A DNA stretch of 41,567 bases, taken from the NCBI RefSeq assembly GCF_025356155.1, contig NZ_JANXUQ010000261.1:1-41567 (forward strand), read 5' to 3'. Shown piece by piece: positions 9,257 through 15,941 of the stretch. Position 1 is the first letter of the stretch; each line of letters opens with the position of its first letter. The stretch is from Rhodoferax sp. GTDB taxonomy: Bacteria; Pseudomonadota; Gammaproteobacteria; Burkholderiales; Burkholderiaceae_C. Position numbers and translations under genes: made by a program. A model generated the notes under the pieces. It did no database searches. It was given only the letters and a program-made list of their open reading frames with translations, and was not told where the DNA came from.

Positions 9257-10231
9257 TCAAGGCGTGGCGGTTTTATCGGCATCGCGCCTGTGGGCGCGCG
9301 ATGCCTCAAGCAAGGCGCTCGCAAGCATCAGATCGGCGGGCAGCTCGCCACCTGCCTTCGTCTTTTCATCTATCTGGCCTGCCAGTTCTCCCGCGACGTT
9401 CCGGCCATCCTTGCGTGCGAGAGTTATGTCGGCACCGAGCTCCAGGGCGATGGCCAGCAAATCCCAGCGCCGGTAGATGGCGAGTTGCACCGGCAGCGGG
9501 TCGTCGTTGCGAGACTTACTGTTCAGGTTGAGCCCGTGCTGTGCGAGCAAGCGGAAGTTGCGCGGCGTGATACTGTTCATCGTCCCAAATACCAGCGGGT
9601 CGCGGTCGCCGGTATTGAGGTTCGGATTGCCACCGGCGGCGAGCAATATCTCCAGCAGTTCGGAATCGAATCTAATGCAGGCTGTCGGCATTGCGTCTTC
9701 GGGAAGTGCACCGAGTGCCAGCAGCGCGCGCACGACCGGCATTTCACTGCCATTGGATCTTCGTGTATCTGCACTGCTCAAGGCCATGCGCATCAGTGTC
9801 ATGTTGTCGCGACCGGGCGCGTTGACGTCGACGCTGGGCCCGACACGCATCAGTGTTTCGACATCGTGCTTGACGACGGCGGCACCCATCTGCCGCATCG
9901 GTTCGGTGTCGAAGTAGCCGACGCCGAGCTGGTCTGCTTCCATCCTGCGTTCGACGATCCTGTGTTCGATCTGCGACTTGGCGAAGTAGAGCCCCGGCGC
10001 CGCGACGATAAAGAGCGCGACCCACTTCGCCGGCAACGACGCACTAAAATGAAACAGCAGCATCGCCAGCGCGAGCACACAGCACGGCAGGATGATGAAA
10101 TAAAAAATACCCATCTCGCGCGAGCCATCGTTCTGGACGCTGCGTTGCTGTGGAGCCATCACGAGAAAGACGATGAGCAGCGTCGCATCGATTGCGGTGA
10201 TGGCCCAGAAGACCTGACTAAAGCGAGTCAT
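9257..10231 (-). CDS. Membrane-anchored ankyrin-repeat protein
   Basis: A 324-aa protein with three predicted membrane helices (about 8-26, 41-63, 69-84) and a C-terminal domain built from ankyrin-like repeats (about 110-310). Degenerate repeat signatures are visible: V-D-V-N-A-P-G-R-D-N-M-T-L-M-R-M-A-L, L-L-A-A-G-G-N-P-N-L-N-T-G-D-R-D-P-L and A-L-E-L-G-A-D-I-T-L-A-R-K-D-G-R-N-V. Ankyrin proteins mediate protein-protein contacts; membrane forms occur among immunity proteins of polymorphic toxin and type VI loci. It heads the minus-strand cluster that continues with the 42-codon ORF (11-bp gap), the 517-aa gene and the SUKH-like gene. GGGGTGG lies 8 nt before ATG 10231. The target cannot be deduced. 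Confidence 0.75.
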   Translation of the reverse strand: MTRFSQVFWAITAIDATLLIVFLVMAPQQRSVQNDGSREMGIFYFIILPCCVLALAMLLFHFSASLPAKWVALFIVAAPGLYFAKSQIEHRIVERRMEADQLGVGYFDTEPMRQMGAAVVKHDVETLMRVGPSVDVNAPGRDNMTLMRMALSSADTRRSNGSEMPVVRALLALGALPEDAMPTACIRFDSELLEILLAAGGNPNLNTGDRDPLVFGTMNSITPRNFRLLAQHGLNLNSKSRNDDPLPVQLAIYRRWDLLAIALELGADITLARKDGRNVAGELAGQIDEKTKAGGELPADLMLASALLEASRAHRRDADKTATP

Positions 10232-10320
10232 TTTGATGCCACCCCGGGGTAGAGCAGGCGAGGAATCGCCTGTCGAATGGCGAGACGTGCCAAGTGTTCC
10301 GTGCAGTAGATGTTAGGCAT
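10228..10320 (-). CDS. Possible 30-residue ORF coupled to the ankyrin gene
   Basis: A short frame M-P-N-I-Y-C-T-E-H-L-A-R-L-A-I-R-Q-A-I ending L-L-Y-P-G-V-A-S-K, amphipathic in appearance. Its TGA overlaps the ATG of the ankyrin gene (ATGA at 10228-10231). No strong ribosome binding site precedes it. It may be a coupling leader, a truncated gene end or chance; this is weak support only. Confidence 0.22.
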   Translation of the reverse strand: MPNIYCTEHLARLAIRQAIPRLLYPGVASK

Positions 10321-10370
10321 GGTACTTTCATAGTCATTACTCTTCGCGGTCGCTGAGTCAGCCCAAACGG

Positions 10371-11423
10371 CTACTCTTCCGCCGTCAACGTATAGAAATA
10401 GACAAGTAGCCGATCAGGCGGGACGAAGTTCTTGTGTTCAAACCGCACAGTCAAATGGCCTACACGCGTGGCCTTTCCGGGAAAACACAATGACACCACT
10501 TGGTCTGGAGACCATTTCACTATGTTGAGCGTAAAGTCGGAAATCGGGCCCTTCCAGTTGCGCCCCGTACCCAGAATGTATTCAACATCATCCAGTGTCA
10601 CGCGCACGGCTTTCGCACCCTGTTGAAACATCGTTGTCATGCGTTTGAGAACAGCGCTGCGTCCACCGTCATTGAGGCACGCCCTGTCAACGGAGTTTTC
10701 CAAATTTGGGCTACCGGGCAGTTGCCGTTCTGACCCCGTGACTTCGCTGACGGATGAGAAAACGTTGTACGAACCCCCGGCGAGCGGCTTGTAGTTGTGC
10801 TCGACGGCGATTTCTTGCCGGGCGGGAAATGTCTGCTGCCAGTAGGCGGTCTCTGTCACTTCCCAGGCCGGGCTATTGGGATCAAATGCGCCCAGTTGCT
10901 TCAACTGCTTGACTTGTGCACTGGGGAGGCGCGAGCCCTGCATGGTCATGTCCCCAAAAGTACGAAATATTTGTGCGTCGGACAAACCAGCCCCGCGAAG
11001 GTCTGGCGTGATGTCTCGCGTGTCGAGCCACGCTTTTTGCTCTACCTTGGTCGCGACCAAGTGGTTATCCACGGATACCGCAAAGGAGTTCATTGGCCCC
11101 ACATTGGCGTCCCACGCGCTCTGCCTGGGGTTCCATCCGAAAGCCGACATCGGAAAGGCGACAACGGCATCGATGGGCGCCGGACTTTCGTTGAAAAATC
11201 GGTATCGAACGTTCACCCGCTTGGGGGAAATTAGCAGCGTTTCGCTCACCATGCGGATGTCGTTACTCTTCGTGAAAACTAGGCCGCCGACTCCGATACG
11301 GGCGGTAGAGTCGTTGGCCATCGCCGGCAAACAATACCCGGCGCAAATTGCGCCAAGTAAAGATAGGCGCGCTGCGCGAGAACACAGCCAGACGGCGCAT
11401 GCGAACGGAAAAGCCTGTCGCAT
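10371..11423 (-). CDS. Secreted DUF4424-family protein
   Basis: Matches the DUF4424 family of exported proteins of unknown function. After a signal peptide ending near L-P-A-M-A comes the family-typical N-D-S-T-A-R-I-G-V-G-G-L-V-F-T-K-S-N-D-I, then beta-rich sequence with R-Y-R-F-F-N-E-S and V-A-F-P-M, and a C-terminal half containing an N-L-E-N-S-V-D-R-A-C-L-N-D segment. I chose ATG 11423 (M-R-Q-A-F-P-F, 350 aa) because it has AGGA about 10 nt upstream and a shorter N-region; ATG 11471 and an upstream start at 11504 are alternatives in the same frame. The stop is TAG. It stands alone on the minus strand between the ankyrin cluster and the interrupted secreted-protein gene. Confidence 0.8.
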   Translation of the reverse strand: MRQAFPFACAVWLCSRAARLSLLGAICAGYCLPAMANDSTARIGVGGLVFTKSNDIRMVSETLLISPKRVNVRYRFFNESPAPIDAVVAFPMSAFGWNPRQSAWDANVGPMNSFAVSVDNHLVATKVEQKAWLDTRDITPDLRGAGLSDAQIFRTFGDMTMQGSRLPSAQVKQLKQLGAFDPNSPAWEVTETAYWQQTFPARQEIAVEHNYKPLAGGSYNVFSSVSEVTGSERQLPGSPNLENSVDRACLNDGGRSAVLKRMTTMFQQGAKAVRVTLDDVEYILGTGRNWKGPISDFTLNIVKWSPDQVVSLCFPGKATRVGHLTVRFEHKNFVPPDRLLVYFYTLTAEE

Positions 11424-11530
11424 TGCAAGCGGTCCTGTACCGCGTGTTAAACGGGGTTTCGTGCTTTTCATCGCGAGGGCCGGTACTTTCCTAAAATCCA
11501 ACATCGATCCAGATTACGCCGCTGAATTAC

Positions 11531-12127
11531 CTACTTGCGATAAGGGTCTGGGGGGTAGGCGTTGGCTACGGGTTCTTTGGGGAGAACCGGATGCCGTATG
11601 ACTTTGCCCGAATTGTGCGGGGTGACAGTGAGCCCGGAGTTGGGATTGATTCCCTCAGCGACGGTTACCTCCACACCATTTTTGGAGGAGTCGTAAGAAC
11701 AATAGTGCGCGCTGTTAACTCCAGCCGTGGTTGGAACACTGTAGGCACGAATGGTGTACTTCCCGGGCCTGCTGAACTTGATAGGGATATTGGACGCTAG
11801 CTTTGGAAAGACGTTGACCTACCCGGCATCCAGATCGCTGTTCGACACAAAACCAGGAAAAATGTAAATTTGGCATGATTTGCCAGCCTGCACTGAGCCG
11901 TACAAAGTAATCGTGACGGCTTCACCAACCGTTACCTGCGATTTGCTAGCCCCCACGCCGTTAATCTCACCAACGGGCACGGGTGACACGCCGAGCTTAA
12001 CGTTTGCATCAATCTGCGCTAAAGCGCTGCCGACGTTTGCCAGTAGGGCCGCGCCCGCACAAACGGCGAAGACGGTGGATAGTCCAAACGCCGAGGATTT
12101 CGATCGGTTGGAGATTTGTGTTTTCAT
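11531..12127 (-). pseudogene. Secreted protein gene interrupted by an in-frame TAG
   Basis: The first 102 codons encode a signal peptide (M-K-T-Q-I-S-N-R to about S-A-L-A-Q) and an Ig/adhesion-like segment with V-T-V-G-E-A-V-T-I-T-L-Y-G-S-V. A TAG follows at 11819-11821. Reading continues in exactly the same frame for 95 more codons with convincing protein sequence (V-N-V-F-P-K-L-A-S-N, then K-F-S-R-P-G-K-Y-T-I-R-A-Y-S-V-P) to a TAG at 11531-11533. One Cys lies on each side of the internal stop (S-C-Q-I-Y-I and H-Y-C-S-Y-D), consistent with one disulfide-bonded domain. No frameshift is needed, so this is one gene with a single nonsense codon (for example CAG to TAG), or a readthrough gene. 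The function is unknown and the family was not identified. Confidence 0.7.
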
Positions 12128-12849
12128 TTTAATTTCTGCTTAAAGAATTGGGTTGAGGTGTGCCACTTCGTGCGAACGATTTATCCAAGTTCCGTGCCAG
12201 AAAAAATGTCCAATGAAATCAACGGGCTAAGCCGTCAGTGAGAGTCTGGCGTGTCGGGGTTTGCAGACATTTATTTATGCAAAGCTGCAGACTCCTTGCA
12301 AATCAAGGGTTAACGTTGTCGGTGAAAGGTGACATTTGAACGTCTACGCCAAAGACCGCGCTAGCGGTTTATGGAGCGGGCCGTTTTGCTACGCTTTTGG
12401 CAGCCACCAACGCATACATCACGAGGGGTGGGCTCTTCAAACTGACTTGGCAACGTGCTTTGGCATTCACCACCATGCCCCAGAGAATGCGCTTATTTCG
12501 CATGGTGAGCTTGAGATAGCACGGTTCTGGACTGACGGAAAATTGATATGGACTGCGGGTGGTGCTGATGTTTTTTGCCGGAATTTTTTCACTTTTACCG
12601 GACTGCATCGAAGTCGTCTATTTCGAAAAAAGAAAGTACCAATTCCGGTAATCCGATGGGCGTTCGCTCGCTTAGTCCAAAAGGTAACCGCTTCAATGTA
12701 GGGTGAAAGCTGAACAGTTTGTGCACTGCCCAGCGTCGGCGGGTCAGCGTGGTCGGCGTCTACGTTGGGTCGAATAGGCTCGTAAAGCCTGAGCGCTTGG
12801 CGCGGTGAAGCCAGCCGTCCGTAGTGTCTAAAACAGCTACGGCAGTTTG
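12128..12849. other. Gene-poor, A+T-richer stretch
   Basis: A 722-bp interval between two interrupted genes. It holds one doubtful plus-strand frame (12336-12701). Near the right end lies a short inverted repeat CCGTAG/CTACGG around the text GTCCGTAG...CTACGGCA (about 12820-12843), downstream of the RNA-ligase gene. The first 200 bp would carry the promoter of the secreted-protein gene, but I cannot place -35/-10 boxes with confidence. No transposase remnant, tRNA or integron recombination site was recognised. Confidence 0.5.
12336..12701 (+). CDS. Doubtful ORF, unknown
   Basis: A 121-codon frame with TTG start at 12336, preceded by a plausible ribosome binding site (AAAGGTGA, about 12325-12332). 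The product is rich in His, Trp, Phe and Arg (for example F-G-I-H-H-H-A-P-E-N and F-F-T-F-T-G) and ends in a basic stretch. I recognise no family or motif, and the rare start and unusual composition argue against it. It could be a decayed gene or non-coding DNA. Confidence 0.25.
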   Translation: MNVYAKDRASGLWSGPFCYAFGSHQRIHHEGWALQTDLATCFGIHHHAPENALISHGELEIARFWTDGKLIWTAGGADVFCRNFFTFTGLHRSRLFRKKKVPIPVIRWAFARLVQKVTASM

Positions 12850-13428
12850 TCAGAGACCGTTTCGCTGGCGGAGCAGACCTAAGTCTTTGCACTTGATTTT
12901 CACCATGCGGCCGTCCGGGTGGTGCCACACGATGCCCTCGATGTCTTGCACCGACAGATACACGCGTATTGCTTCGAACGTGCGTGGTGCGTCGGCAAGT
13001 GCTTCGCTGCGGTGGCGCACGAGAACAGGGGTCTCGTAGCGCTCTGGGTTGCTCTGCACCTTCGGGGCGCAAAGCGCATAGGTCCCACCAGGCAGATTCG
13101 AATAGTTTGCCCATGCCTCCCGATGTCGGGCATCGTCCGGGCCATTACCCACAGCAAGCCAACCGCGCCAATGCCCGGTATTCGGATCTGGTTCGGGCTA
13201 CGCAGGCTCAAAGCCAATGGGTGGTGTCTTGGCTGCTTTGGCGTCGTAACGTTTGAACAGATTCCTATGGCGAACCATGCAGCAAGTGCCGTTGTATTTA
13301 CGGGTCGCCACGCCGTCGCCGATGGCCACCCCTTCAGCGCCGGGCGCTAGCGCGTCGCGCAGAAGGCGGTCGCCGTCGTACAGTTGTGCTGAAACAGGGA
13401 GACGGTCTTCTTCGTGTCTTATCCTCAT
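12850..13428 (-). pseudogene. RLIG1/DUF5565-type RNA ligase gene interrupted by an in-frame TAG
   Basis: A 193-codon frame that aligns by eye with the DUF5565 family (human C12orf29/RLIG1 and bacterial relatives), ATP-dependent 5'-3' RNA ligases of the nucleotidyltransferase superfamily. Motif I is T-R-K-Y-N-G-T-C-C (42-50) with the candidate adenylated Lys44; the usual K-x-D-G here reads K-Y-N-G. Later come P-G-G-T-Y-A-L-C-A-P-K-V-Q, the motif D-I-E-G-I-V-W-H-H-P-D-G-R-M and the final lysine motif V-K-I-K. Codon 77 is TAG (13198-13200); the frame is open on both sides and sequence runs G-F-E-P-A, stop, P-E-P-D-P-N-T-G-H-W without a shift. Start ATG 13428 has AGGAG 11 nt upstream. It is probably inactive unless the stop is read through. 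Confidence 0.75.
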
Positions 13429-13653
13429 CGACTGAGCCGCTCCTGCGGGTAGTCGGCAAACGCTGTATCGAATTCTGTACAGCGGTGTGACCGCAGTAGG
13501 TCGGTGCACCTGGCGCAAGGGCTCATTCTTTTTCTCCTCAAAATGCGTGCGAAGGATGCGCTGGCCGTGGACGCACTCGGTGGTTGGTGCCCAATACCCT
13601 GTAAGCTCCACACCCAGTCTCCACCCACGCGTGCGTACCCTAGCTCCCCACCC

Positions 13654-14616
13654 ATGACCACCGAAGCCAAACCCCCGCATGACAACACCCCGCCTGTCCT
13701 GGGAGACGGCATCGTGCCCAGTTACGCGCCGGCCCACCCCGGCAGGAAGTGGGCGCCGCTCAAGTGGATCATGCGTAGTGTGGCCACGTTGGCGATCTTG
13801 AGCCTGGCACTGGGTCTGTGGGCCCACATCCGCTGGACCAAGGACGTGGATGTGCGCATGCAGGCGCTGGAGGCTGCCACACCCCAAACGCGGCCGCAGC
13901 GTTATGACGAAAACGATTTGAAAAACGTGCCGCCGGTGGTGCGCCGTTACCTGTCGCAGGCGCTGAACGTGAACCAGCCCATCGTGCGCAGGCTCTACCT
14001 GGAGCAGACCGGCACGTTCAACCGCAGCAACAACCCCCTGGTCGAACAGTGGGAGCCGTTCACCGCCCGCCAGCGGGTGGCCACCAAGCGGCCTGGTTTT
14101 GTGTGGGATGCGGCCATCAAAGTGTCGCCCGGCTTCACGGTGCGCGTGGTGGATGCGTATGTGGCGGGCGTGGGCAGCTTGCAGCCGTCCATATTTGGCT
14201 TGATTGATGTCGGTGGTGACCAGGGTAACGCCGATATTGCGCGCGGTGAGCTAATCCGCTACTTTGCCGAGAGCGTGTGGTACCCCACGGCGCTGTTGCC
14301 AAGCCAGGGCGTGCAGTGGAAGGCTGTCGATGACCATTCTGCACAGGCCACGCTGACCGACGGCCCACTGACGGTGAACCTGCTGTTTGCATTCGATGCG
14401 GATGGCATGGTCGAGCGCATCAGTAGCACCGAGCGTAGCGCGTTGTTGAACGGTGTGATGGTGCCCATGCCCTGGGAAGTGCGACTGTCCAACTACCATT
14501 TGCACGATGCCATGCGCGTGCCGCAAGAGGGTGAAGTGGCATGGATTACGCCCACTGGCCGCTGGCCCTACTGGCGCGGGAAAATCGATATGCTGGATTA
14601 CGACATGCCGCGTTAG
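13654..14616 (+). CDS. DUF6544-type membrane-anchored protein
   Basis: A 320-aa product resembling the DUF6544 (formerly hypothetical, 'DUF6920'-like) group. It has a Pro-rich cytoplasmic N-terminus, one membrane helix at about 47-67 (S-V-A-T-L-A-I-L-S-L-A-L-G-L-W), then a soluble part starting N-V-P-P-V-V-R-R-Y-L-S-Q-A-L and continuing with F-T-A-R-Q-R-V-A-T-K-R-P-G-F-V-W-D-A and G-E-L-I-R-Y-F-A-E-S-V-W-Y-P-T-A-L. No catalytic function is established for the family. ATG 13654 (M-T-T-E-A-K-P) is preferred over an upstream in-frame ATG at 13504, whose extra residues look non-coding; neither has a strong binding site. It is divergent from the RNA-ligase gene across 225 bp. A strong hairpin lies 25 bp downstream. 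Confidence 0.75.
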   Translation: MTTEAKPPHDNTPPVLGDGIVPSYAPAHPGRKWAPLKWIMRSVATLAILSLALGLWAHIRWTKDVDVRMQALEAATPQTRPQRYDENDLKNVPPVVRRYLSQALNVNQPIVRRLYLEQTGTFNRSNNPLVEQWEPFTARQRVATKRPGFVWDAAIKVSPGFTVRVVDAYVAGVGSLQPSIFGLIDVGGDQGNADIARGELIRYFAESVWYPTALLPSQGVQWKAVDDHSAQATLTDGPLTVNLLFAFDADGMVERISSTERSALLNGVMVPMPWEVRLSNYHLHDAMRVPQEGEVAWITPTGRWPYWRGKIDMLDYDMPR

Positions 14617-14641
14617 GCGCGGCGCCGCCTTGCAATGGTTG

Positions 14642-14668
14642 ACGGTGCCCTCAGTTGCAGGGCACCGT
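14642..14668. terminator. Strong hairpin after the DUF6544 gene
   Basis: Perfect 10-bp inverted repeat ACGGTGCCCT (14642-14651) / AGGGCACCGT (14659-14668) with a 7-nt loop. There is no T run on either side, so it may be a Rho-assisted or mRNA-stabilising 3' hairpin rather than a classical intrinsic terminator. Confidence 0.5.
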
Positions 14669-14792
14669 GAACATCAAACTCAATTCGCGGCGAGCACTCT
14701 TCTATCTGCTGATGCCTATCCTGTTTGTGTTGGCGTTTCGTGGGTTTTCCGCCGCCGTTTGCGCCGCCTCTGCGCATGAAGCCTGGGCATGA
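14667..14792 (+). CDS. Possible 41-residue hydrophobic peptide
   Basis: A GTG-started frame directly on the 3' arm of the hairpin: basic start V-N-I-K-L-N-S-R-R, then a hydrophobic run L-F-Y-L-L-M-P-I-L-F-V-L-A-F and a small-residue end. It looks like a signal peptide or a single-helix peptide. There is no ribosome binding site, and the start lies inside a stem. Low confidence. Confidence 0.2.
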   Translation: MNIKLNSRRALFYLLMPILFVLAFRGFSAAVCAASAHEAWA

Positions 14793-14811
14793 ACAATCAG
14801 TGCCCGCTGAC

Positions 14812-14865
14812 AAGAAGAGCAAGGGCCGCAAGGGGAGCAAGGGGAACAAGGGGAACAAGGGGAGC
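14812..14865. repeat. 9-bp tandem repeat (AAGGGGAAC-type)
   Basis: Six 9-bp units: two degenerate (AAGAAGAGC, AAGGGCCGC) and then four near-identical AAGGGGAGC / AAGGGGAAC units ending just before TAA. In one plus frame they read as Lys-Gly-Ser/Asn repeats closing at TAA 14866. The array lies between the DUF6544 gene and the small membrane protein gene, and unit number is likely to vary between strains. Confidence 0.8.
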
Positions 14866-14881
14866 TAAGAATCCGTTGGCG

Positions 14882-15148
14882 CTATTTGGCGGCGAAGAGG
14901 GTGGGTTCTTGTGCCGACCCCTTGGCGCGTATGTTCTCGATGCAAGCCTTGCCGTCGATCCACCTGGGAAGCGCATTGCATTGCAACACCGCAGAGGATT
15001 GAGCAGCCATAGCCTGTCGTCGCAACTCGCCGGCCTCGGTTGCGCCATTGACAATCCAGTAAAACAGTACCAGCATGCCCACCATGGCCAGCGAGACCAC
15101 GGGCAGGGCCCACCGGGATTCAAAAACTTTGCGCCGCATCGCTAACAT
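14882..15148 (-). CDS. Small single-pass membrane protein, unknown
   Basis: An 88-aa protein with a basic start (M-L-A-M-R-R-K-V-F-E-S-R), one membrane helix (about 14-33, L-P-V-V-S-L-A-M-V-G-M-L-V-L-F-Y-W-I-V) and a short presumably periplasmic domain with two Cys residues (L-Q-C-N-A and K-A-C-I-E), which could form a disulfide. GGAGGA lies about 7 nt before ATG 15148, a strong site that supports translation; a second in-frame ATG is at 15139. I do not recognise the family. It is convergent with the DUF6544 gene, and repeat copy B lies just upstream. Confidence 0.6.
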   Translation of the reverse strand: MLAMRRKVFESRWALPVVSLAMVGMLVLFYWIVNGATEAGELRRQAMAAQSSAVLQCNALPRWIDGKACIENIRAKGSAQEPTLFAAK

Positions 15149-15166
15149 GGCATATTCCTCCGTAGA

Positions 15167-15222
15167 TTGCTACAGTTGTGATAGCTATACATGCTTATTC
15201 CACGAAGGCTCTGGGCCTAATT
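15167..15222 (+). repeat. Dispersed intergenic repeat, copy B
   Basis: A 56-bp element aligning without gaps to copy C (36196-36251): TTGCT at the start, TGATAGCTA in the middle, then ACGA.GGCT and GG.C towards the end. It fills the gap between the FMN reductase stop (15224) and the small membrane protein start. It is the most diverged of the three copies. Confidence 0.6.
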
Positions 15223-15223
15223 T

Positions 15224-15778
15224 CTATTTTTCGGTGTGCTGTTTGATCCACTCCACATAGTGGTCCATCCAGCCTTGCATGAAGCTGCGCGTACCTTCAC
15301 CGATGCGCCCGCTGGTGTCGAACAAGTCGTCTTTAGCCTGGATAAAGGCCTCTGGTTGACCGAGCGTGGGCACATTCAGATAGGCCAGCACATTGCGCAG
15401 GTGTTGTTGTGCCAGCGCGGTGCCAACGGCGCCGACCGACACGCCCAGCACGCCAGCGGGCTTGCTGGCCCACGCGCTCTGGCCGTAGGGACGTGATGCA
15501 TGATCGATGGCGTTCTTCAACACGCCAGGCATGGACCGGTTGTATTCGGGTGTGATGAAGAGCAGACCGTGCGCTTTTTTGATTTCGCCCTTGAGGCGCA
15601 GCACGGATGCCGAGGGCTCGTCGTCGTCGTCCTGGTTGTACAGCGGCAGGTCGTCAATTTGCGACTGCTCAAATGTGAAGTCGGCGGGCGCCAGTATGGC
15701 CATGGCGTGGGCCAACTTGCGGTTGAACGAATCGCGGCGCAGGCTGCCGACGAAAACGGCGATCGTGTACTTGCTCAT
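15224..15778 (-). CDS. NAD(P)H-dependent FMN reductase
   Basis: A flavodoxin-fold FMN reductase of the NADPH_FMN_red family (relatives include ChrR chromate/quinone reductase and azoreductases). It is 184 aa and cytoplasmic. The FMN phosphate loop is G-S-L-R-R-D-S-F-N-R-K-L (about 11-22) and the isoalloxazine-side motif is F-I-T-P-E-Y-N-R-S-M-P-G-V-L-K-N-A-I-D. Start ATG 15778 (M-S-K-Y-T-I-A-V) was preferred because GGGG lies 6-7 nt upstream; a TTG four codons earlier is possible. The likely role is reduction of quinones or metal/aromatic electrophiles. It is a single-gene unit, with dctM lying upstream behind a terminator. Confidence 0.9.
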   Translation of the reverse strand: MSKYTIAVFVGSLRRDSFNRKLAHAMAILAPADFTFEQSQIDDLPLYNQDDDDEPSASVLRLKGEIKKAHGLLFITPEYNRSMPGVLKNAIDHASRPYGQSAWASKPAGVLGVSVGAVGTALAQQHLRNVLAYLNVPTLGQPEAFIQAKDDLFDTSGRIGEGTRSFMQGWMDHYVEWIKQHTEK

Positions 15779-15870
15779 GGAATGCCCCAAAAGATTTCAT
15801 GGTGCGTGAATGCATCGCGCAAGACAGTGCTGTAGCGCACATTTGCAAGGCTTTGTTCGTTGCCACAAGT

Positions 15871-15894
15871 AAAAAGCCCCGCAGTGCGGGGCTT
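15871..15894 (-). terminator. Rho-independent terminator of the dctQM operon
   Basis: 9-bp stem AAGCCCCGC (15874-15882) / GCGGGGCTT (15886-15894) with a 3-nt loop. On the minus strand it ends in a run of five T (complement of AAAAA at 15871-15875). It lies about 50 bp after the dctM stop. Confidence 0.9.
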
Positions 15895-15941
15895 CGTTTG
15901 CAGACCGGCCGTTGTGACCGGTAGATTGGCCCTGAGGCCTA

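Noticed and set aside
10300..10330. GTTAGGC at 10312-10318 as part of an integron attC site
   Set aside because: No matching RYYYAAC lies 50-150 bp on the correct side, and no second site or integrase gene is present.
11591..11800. Plus-strand 69-codon frame
   Set aside because: It is antisense to the continuing, protein-like frame of the interrupted secreted-protein gene.
11531..13428. Genome-wide reassignment of TAG to a sense codon
   Set aside because: dxs, fumC and the DUF4424 gene all end in TAG at the expected family lengths, so TAG is a normal stop here.
13198..13887. Long minus-strand frame upstream of the RNA ligase start
   Set aside because: Only the last 76 codons resemble the ligase; the rest is antisense to the start of the DUF6544 gene and has non-coding composition.
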